Shown: one piece after another, positions 6,432 to 10,418 of the stretch
How positions within the stretch are numbered: position 1 is the first letter of the stretch
Layout: every line of letters begins with the position of its first letter
From: ZLKRG08 sp046091905
GTDB lineage: Bacteria; Actinomycetota; Actinomycetes; Nanopelagicales; Nanopelagicaceae
Direction: 5' to 3'
Assembly (NCBI GenBank): GCA_046091905.1
Contig: JBJTCN010000067.1
Location: 1 to 10,418 of the forward strand
DNA length: 10,418 bases
Made by a program: the position numbers and the translations under genes
Notes under the pieces: generated by a model
The model's input: only the letters and a program-made list of their open reading frames with translations
The model's database searches: none
What the model was told of the DNA's origin: nothing

Positions 6432-6470
6432 CCGCTAAGCATGAGTACATTTGCGTTATGCGCATAGCGG
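6432..6470. repeat. Inverted repeat flanking the pntAA -10 and start codon
   Basis: Arms CCGCTA (6432-6437) and TAGCGG (6465-6470) are perfect complements 27 nt apart, with a second inner pair GCAT (6439-6442) and ATGC (6458-6461). They enclose the TACATT hexamer and the pntAA ATG. The region could be an operator or, in readthrough RNA from argF, a weak hairpin covering the start codon. It may also be chance. Confidence 0.3.
6446..6451 (+). promoter_or_regulatory. -10 hexamer (TACATT) for leaderless pntAA-pntAB-pntB
   Basis: TACATT is followed by TGCGTT and then the ATG at 6458, an exact 6-nt spacing. No Shine-Dalgarno sequence precedes this ATG, unlike pntAB and pntB downstream. It would drive the whole pnt operon. 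Confidence 0.55.
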
Positions 6471-7573
6471 TTCCTAAGGAAATAAAAGCTGGAGAGAAGC
6501 GCGTAGCGCTCGTTCCAGATGTAATAAATAAATTCACCAAACTTGGCTATGAAGTAATAATCGAAAGTAGCGCTGGAATCAATGCCCAAGCCACTGATAA
6601 AGATTATGAAACAGCTGGTGCCAGCGTTTCGGGTGAAGTATTAAAAGATGCAGATATTGTGCTTTCAGTGCAACCTCTTACCGCGGATCAAGCGGCAAAA
6701 CTAAAAAATGGTGCAGTAACGATATCTTTCTTGTCACCGACTAATTCAATTGAAAACATAGATGCGCTAGCAAAAGCAGGAGCAACGGCATTCTCCATGG
6801 AGTTAGTGCCAAGAATTTCTCGTGCCCAATCCATGGATGCACTAACGTCACAAGCTCTATGTGCAGGATATAAAGCCGCGCTTATGGGTGCAGAGTTAAG
6901 TCCAAGATTCTTTCCATTATTAATGACTGCAGCTGGCACTGTGACTCCCGCACAAGTATTAGTTCTCGGCGCTGGTGTCGCTGGTCTACAAGCAATTGCA
7001 ACCGCTCGTCGACTTGGCGCTGTGGTTAGCGCATATGACGTGCGACCATCTTCGGCTGATGAAGTGAAATCAATGGGTGCATCTTTTATTGATCTAAATC
7101 TAGAATCATTAGCAGGTGCAGGTGGTTATGCACGTGAAATGACCGAGGAACGCGCAAAACAACAACAAGATTTGCTTACTCCTTACATTGCTAAATCAAA
7201 TGTAGTAATTACTACTGCAGCGGTCCCAGGCCGCCAAGCCCCGCGTTTAATGACCAAAGCTATGGTTGATTCAATGGCGCCAGGTTCAGTAATCATTGAT
7301 TTAGCTGCAGAGACCGGCGGAAACGTTGAAGGTTCTATGCCTGGCGAGACAATTACAACCGATGGCGGTGTAATTATTTGGGGCGGTAAAGATGTGCCAA
7401 GTTCTTTACCGTTTCACGCATCTAGTTTGTATTCGCGTAACTTATTAAATTTACTAATTCTAATTACCATCCCAGCAAAGGATGGCGAAAAAGTAGCGCT
7501 AAATATTGATTTTGAAGATGAGATTGTTACCGCTTCGGCGCTAACCCATAACGGTGCAAGGAGAAACTCATGA
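6458..7573 (+). CDS. pntAA: NAD(P) transhydrogenase subunit alpha part 1 (NAD(H)-binding domain I)
   Basis: Soluble domain I of the proton-translocating transhydrogenase. It binds NADH and passes hydride to NADP+ bound in PntB, driven by proton influx, supplying NADPH. The 371-residue length matches stand-alone PntAA. It starts MRIAVPKE, typical of the alanine dehydrogenase/PntA fold. The Rossmann glycine motif GAGVAG is at 171-176, followed by the acidic D194 of AYDVRP. The RQD loop PRISRAQSMD (118-127) keeps R119, Q124 and D127. The mobile loop is around GGYAREMTEE (222-231). It ends without the membrane segments fused in the E. coli alpha subunit; these are supplied by pntAB. It overlaps pntAB by 4 nt (ATGA). 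Confidence 0.95.
   Translation: MRIAVPKEIKAGEKRVALVPDVINKFTKLGYEVIIESSAGINAQATDKDYETAGASVSGEVLKDADIVLSVQPLTADQAAKLKNGAVTISFLSPTNSIENIDALAKAGATAFSMELVPRISRAQSMDALTSQALCAGYKAALMGAELSPRFFPLLMTAAGTVTPAQVLVLGAGVAGLQAIATARRLGAVVSAYDVRPSSADEVKSMGASFIDLNLESLAGAGGYAREMTEERAKQQQDLLTPYIAKSNVVITTAAVPGRQAPRLMTKAMVDSMAPGSVIIDLAAETGGNVEGSMPGETITTDGGVIIWGGKDVPSSLPFHASSLYSRNLLNLLILITIPAKDGEKVALNIDFEDEIVTASALTHNGARRNS
7558..7563 (+). promoter_or_regulatory. Ribosome binding site for pntAB
   Basis: AAGGAG within the 3' end of pntAA lies 6 nt before the pntAB ATG. It confirms the ATG that overlaps the pntAA stop codon. Confidence 0.8.
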
Positions 7574-7851
7574 GCAATGGTTTAGCATTATTAGCTATCT
7601 TTACGCTGGCTGTTTTCGTTGGATTTGAAGTTGTTTCCAAGGTCTCAACCACTTTACACACACCTTTGATGTCTGGCGCTAATGCCATCCACGGAATCAT
7701 CTTGGTTGGTGCCATCTTGGTTGCAGGACACGCAGATGGCGGATTGCAATTAGTTCTTGGTGTCATTGCAGTGGTACTCGCAACTATCAACATGATTGGC
7801 GGTTTCGTAGTCACAGATCGCATGCTTGAGATGTTCAAAGGAAAGAAATAA
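7570..7851 (+). CDS. pntAB: NAD(P) transhydrogenase subunit alpha part 2 (membrane domain II)
   Basis: Small membrane subunit that forms part of the proton channel with PntB. The 93-residue protein has three hydrophobic helices at about 4-24, 36-54 and 60-82, the usual plan. H41, in SGANAIHGIILVG within the second helix, corresponds by position to the channel histidine found in the alpha membrane subunit of some transhydrogenases (the Thermus type). This matters because PntB here lacks the beta-subunit histidine. Its ATG overlaps the pntAA stop codon and its TAA overlaps the pntB ATG by one base (TAATG), so the three genes are translationally coupled. Confidence 0.94.
   Translation: MSNGLALLAIFTLAVFVGFEVVSKVSTTLHTPLMSGANAIHGIILVGAILVAGHADGGLQLVLGVIAVVLATINMIGGFVVTDRMLEMFKGKK
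7838..7845 (+). promoter_or_regulatory. Ribosome binding site for pntB
   Basis: AAGGAAAG at the end of pntAB precedes the pntB ATG at 7851 by about 8 nt from its GGA core. It supports the start that overlaps the pntAB stop codon by one base. Confidence 0.65.
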
Positions 7852-9236
7852 TGAGCCGCAATCTTTATGACTTGCTTGGCCTAGTTTCATCAGTTGCATT
7901 TATATTGGCGCTAAAAGGACTCTCTTCTCCAAAAAGTGCGCGTCGCGGAAATATTATCGGCGCCGCTGGCGCGGGTCTAGCCACATTTGTGGTCTTCTTT
8001 TATAAGAGCGAAGAAGGTTCGCTACATAACTTGCCTTGGATTTTAGGTGCGCTAGCAATTGGTGTTGCATTCGGAGTTCCTGCTGCACGCATGGTGCAGA
8101 TGACGCAAATGCCACAGATGGTGGCGCTCTTTAATGGTGTTGGTGGTGGTGCAGCTGCGCTGGTAGCTATTGTCGAATATTTAAATTTAGGTGATAGCGC
8201 ATCCACGCTTGTAGTGATTGCAACCGTGTTTACCGTTGTGGTTGGTTGCATCTCTTTTAGTGGCTCTATTGTCACTTTCCTCAAACTTCAAGAATTGATG
8301 ACTACTCGCCCAGTTATCTTTCCAGGTGGCAGATTTGTAATTGGTACGACTCTCGCCGGCATCTTTGTTAATGCTGGCTTTGTAATTGCACAAGGTGGAA
8401 ATGGCTTACTTGAGTTACTTGCCATCCTTTCACTGCTCTTCGGTGTGCTATTTGTACTTCCAGTTGGCGGCGCCGATGTACCAATCGTAATCTCACTTCT
8501 TAATGCATTTACTGGCCTGACGGTTGCCGCAAGTGGTTATGTGCTTGAAAACATTCTCTTAATTGTGGCGGGAACATTAGTTGGTGCTTCTGGAACAATT
8601 TTGACTCGACTTATGGCGGTAGCTATGGGTCGTTCAGTGATGGGCACGCTATTTGGTGCATTTACCGCTAAAGCAGTTGCAGGTAGCGGTGAACAAGAGT
8701 CTCGACCAGTGCGCAGTGGCTCACCAGATGATGTGGCCATTCTGCTTAATTACGCACGTCGCGTTGTAATAGTTCCGGGATACGGCTTGGCGGTAGCGCA
8801 AGCACAGCACACCATTCGCGAAATGGCAGATTTACTTACCGCAAAAGGTATTGATGTGGCTTATGGAATTCACCCAGTAGCGGGTCGTATGCCTGGGCAT
8901 ATGAATGTGCTACTTGCTGAAGCGAATGTTCCTTATGAACAATTAGTTGAAATGGAAGATGTAAATCCAACTTTTGCACAGACTGATGTTGCGCTTGTTG
9001 TTGGCGCAAATGACGTCGTAAATCCAGCTGCAAAGACCACGCCGGGTGCGCCAATTTATGGAATGCCTATTTTGGATGTCGATCAAGCCGCAAATATTAT
9101 TTTCTTAAAGCGATCTATGCGTCCAGGATTTGCTGGCATTGAAAATGAATTGCTTTATGATCCGAAGACCACACTTTTGTTTGGTGATGCCAAGGCATCG
9201 CTAACTAAAGTAGTTAGTGCGTTAAAGTCGCTTTAA
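7851..9236 (+). CDS. pntB: NAD(P) transhydrogenase subunit beta
   Basis: The beta subunit combines most of the membrane proton channel (about residues 1-275, roughly nine hydrophobic helices) with the NADP(H)-binding domain III (about 295-461). The 461-residue length is typical. Domain III has the fingerprint VPGYGLAVAQAQ (308-319), the loop GIHPVAGRMPGHMNVLLAEA (339-358), GANDVVNPAA (385-394), KRSM (420-423) and GDAKAS (445-450), all conserved. In the membrane part, GGADVPIVISLLNAF (206-220) is conserved. The position of E. coli beta-His91 is N95 here (QMPQMVALFNG, 87-96), so the channel histidine is probably supplied by PntAB H41. The last 15 bases overlap the convergent aminotransferase gene. 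Confidence 0.96.
   Translation: MSRNLYDLLGLVSSVAFILALKGLSSPKSARRGNIIGAAGAGLATFVVFFYKSEEGSLHNLPWILGALAIGVAFGVPAARMVQMTQMPQMVALFNGVGGGAAALVAIVEYLNLGDSASTLVVIATVFTVVVGCISFSGSIVTFLKLQELMTTRPVIFPGGRFVIGTTLAGIFVNAGFVIAQGGNGLLELLAILSLLFGVLFVLPVGGADVPIVISLLNAFTGLTVAASGYVLENILLIVAGTLVGASGTILTRLMAVAMGRSVMGTLFGAFTAKAVAGSGEQESRPVRSGSPDDVAILLNYARRVVIVPGYGLAVAQAQHTIREMADLLTAKGIDVAYGIHPVAGRMPGHMNVLLAEANVPYEQLVEMEDVNPTFAQTDVALVVGANDVVNPAAKTTPGAPIYGMPILDVDQAANIIFLKRSMRPGFAGIENELLYDPKTTLLFGDAKASLTKVVSALKSL
9199..9219. terminator. Hairpin at convergent gene ends, possible bidirectional terminator
   Basis: CTAACTA-AAG-TAGTTAG is a perfect 7-bp inverted repeat with a 3-nt loop. A G-T and a C-G pair extend it to 9 bp. 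It lies inside the last codons of pntB and begins 2 nt past the stop codon of the minus-strand aminotransferase gene. A second small palindrome follows at 9222-9236. There is no T-tract on either strand, so termination is inferred from position rather than from a classical terminator. Confidence 0.4.
9222..9236. repeat. 15-bp palindrome containing both convergent stop codons
   Basis: TTAAAG-TCG-CTTTAA is symmetric. Read on the plus strand it encodes the end of PntB (LKSL then TAA), and on the minus strand the end of the aminotransferase (LKRL then TAA). The overlap is exactly the palindrome. It can fold into a 6-bp AT-rich stem. Confidence 0.75.
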
Positions 9237-10418
9237 TCCTTCAACTAAACGATCGATCTCTTCTTTATTTGAGTAAGGTGCCAAACCAGCGCGAATTGCA
9301 CCCCCATCACCCAAACCTAATTTGTGTGATGCTTCATACGCATAAAAGTTATGGCATGGCGCATTAACTTTTTCCTTTGCAAGTGATTTGTAAATATCTA
9401 CGCCATTCTTGCCCACGAAATTAAAGTAAAGAGTTGGGGTACGATGTTTCGCGTGGCCGTAAGTCTTAACGCCTGGCAAAGCTTTAATTTGAGTCTCTAA
9501 ATATTCAAAGAGCGGATGTTCGTAGCCTTCTAAAGCCCGCATAGATTTAGCAATTCTCTCGCGCCGCGTACCTGTCGCTTCATAATCCATGCCTGCAATG
9601 AAATCTATAGATGCAGTCACGCCCGCCATAATTTCATAAGGCAAAGTGCCAAACTCAAAGCGCTCTGGGACTACTGAAGTAGACGGTGCCAACTTGTCAT
9701 TCTTTATGGTTTCCAAGAGCGCTGGGTCCGCAACCAGACTTGCACAATGTGGTCCAAATATTTTGTAGGAAGAGAAGCCAATAAAATCGGCACCAATTTC
9801 TTTAAAATCAATGGCAGCATGCGGGGTTAAGTGGACTGCATCAACTAAAAATAATGCACCCACGCTATGCACCGCTTTGGCAATTGCCGCAATATCCGGA
9901 CGAGATCCCAAAGTATTTGCAGCGCCAGTGCAAGCCACAAATTTTGTTTTATTGGTCAATAAAGAGGTGACCGCTGCAACTGGAAGTTCTGCTGTTTCAA
10001 CATCAAATTCTGCCCATTTAACTGTAGCGCCTCTGCTTTCAGCAGCCTGCACCCATGGACGAATATTTGAATCATGATCTAAACGGGTAACAATAATTTC
10101 ATCGCCAGGACCCCAGCTCTTTGCCAAGTTACGAGACATGTCATATGTCAATTGGGTCCAACTGCGTCCATAAATAACGCCTCTTGGATCGCAATTAAGT
10201 AGATCTGCAACCGCATTTCGATAATCTTGCACACACTTCTCTGCATTCTGCTCTGACAACGTAACAGTATTGCGATTAGAAGTTGGTCGTGTGATGGCAG
10301 CTGAGATTGCTTCGCCTACCGATTTTGGAACTTGCGAACCCCCGGGACCATCAAAGAATGCGATGCCAGAATCAAGTGAGGGAAATTCTTTTCGAATGCG
10401 ATTTACGTCGAATGCCAT
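9222..10418 (-). CDS. PLP-dependent class V aminotransferase, cysteine desulfurase-like
   Basis: A 398-residue soluble, fold-type I PLP enzyme of the cysteine desulfurase-like/isopenicillin-N epimerase group. The N-terminus RKEFPSL...FFDGPGGSQVP (9-31) is typical. Cofactor features are LDHDSNIRPW (113-122) with the ring-stacking H115, LVDAVHLTPH (191-200) with D193 and H196, and the Schiff-base lysine K219 in GFSSYKIFGPH. The C-terminal IRAGLAPYSNKEEID (375-389) holds the carboxylate-binding R376. The C355 in NAPCHNFYA lies near where this family usually reads VWxGNFYA; whether it acts as a desulfurase cysteine is unclear, so the reaction and substrate are not assigned. No suf or nif partners are adjacent. 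The ATG occupies the last three bases of the window and matches the family's usual start, so the gene is probably complete; its promoter lies outside. Confidence 0.85.
   Translation of the reverse strand: MAFDVNRIRKEFPSLDSGIAFFDGPGGSQVPKSVGEAISAAITRPTSNRNTVTLSEQNAEKCVQDYRNAVADLLNCDPRGVIYGRSWTQLTYDMSRNLAKSWGPGDEIIVTRLDHDSNIRPWVQAAESRGATVKWAEFDVETAELPVAAVTSLLTNKTKFVACTGAANTLGSRPDIAAIAKAVHSVGALFLVDAVHLTPHAAIDFKEIGADFIGFSSYKIFGPHCASLVADPALLETIKNDKLAPSTSVVPERFEFGTLPYEIMAGVTASIDFIAGMDYEATGTRRERIAKSMRALEGYEHPLFEYLETQIKALPGVKTYGHAKHRTPTLYFNFVGKNGVDIYKSLAKEKVNAPCHNFYAYEASHKLGLGDGGAIRAGLAPYSNKEEIDRLVEGLKRL

Noticed and set aside
6328..6540. A minus-strand small frame covering the argF-pntAA junction
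   Set aside because: It overlaps conserved ends of both genes and has no motif or promoter that supports expression.
7527..7838. A 103-codon minus-strand frame across pntAB
   Set aside because: It is antisense to a clear membrane subunit; its composition simply mirrors the hydrophobic codons of pntAB.
9811..10077. An 88-codon plus-strand frame within the aminotransferase gene
   Set aside because: It lies opposite conserved PLP-binding motifs and shows no independent protein features.
1..10418. CRISPR array, insertion sequence, integrase, tRNA or rRNA
   Set aside because: No spaced repeats, transposase or integrase motifs, cloverleaf or rRNA-like stretches were seen; the window is almost fully occupied by conserved genes.

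Overview
The window looks like chromosomal housekeeping DNA from a low-GC, streamlined actinobacterium. The actinobacterial markers are a clpS gene overlapping a DUF2017 gene, an actinobacterial-type ClpS, an RF2 gene with no programmed frameshift, and transhydrogenase split into PntAA, PntAB and PntB. Base composition is AT-leaning, genes are packed with almost no intergenic DNA, and most transcription units appear leaderless. This combination points to the freshwater acI group (Nanopelagicales, e.g. Planktophila or Nanopelagicus). That placement is inference from gene content and style, not from a search.

Layout. On the minus strand, reading right to left from about 5448 to 1, lie a secreted GH18 glycosidase-like protein with Ig-like C-terminal domains, clpS, a DUF2017 gene, prfB (RF2), ftsE, ftsX and the first 16 codons of murI (glutamate racemase), cut by the window edge. 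On the plus strand from 5484 to 9236 lie an ornithine carbamoyltransferase (argF) and the proton-translocating transhydrogenase operon pntAA-pntAB-pntB. A convergent class V aminotransferase (cysteine desulfurase-like) fills 9222-10418 on the minus strand, with its ATG on the last three bases of the window.

How the genes fit together. FtsE/FtsX and MurI serve septal wall remodelling and D-glutamate supply for peptidoglycan, and the GH18 protein may act on wall or environmental glycans. ClpS delivers N-degron substrates to the Clp protease, and RF2 terminates translation at UGA/UAA. ArgF makes citrulline for arginine synthesis. The Pnt proteins use the proton gradient to make NADPH. No mobile element, CRISPR array, rRNA or tRNA was seen, and no stretch over 300 bases lacks a gene.

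The most interesting layer is regulatory. Five gene starts (prfB, clpS, GH18, argF, pntAA) have a TANNNT hexamer ending 6-7 nt before the start codon, as expected for leaderless mRNAs; murI fits the same rule and ftsE is a looser case. Genes inside operons (DUF2017, pntAB, pntB) instead carry Shine-Dalgarno sequences and overlap their upstream gene. Three of the -10 hexamers overlap or directly abut the stop codon of the upstream gene. The GH18/argF divergent promoters share only 35 bp, and the pntB/aminotransferase convergent ends share a 15-bp palindrome containing both stop codons. I found no convincing novel multi-gene system.
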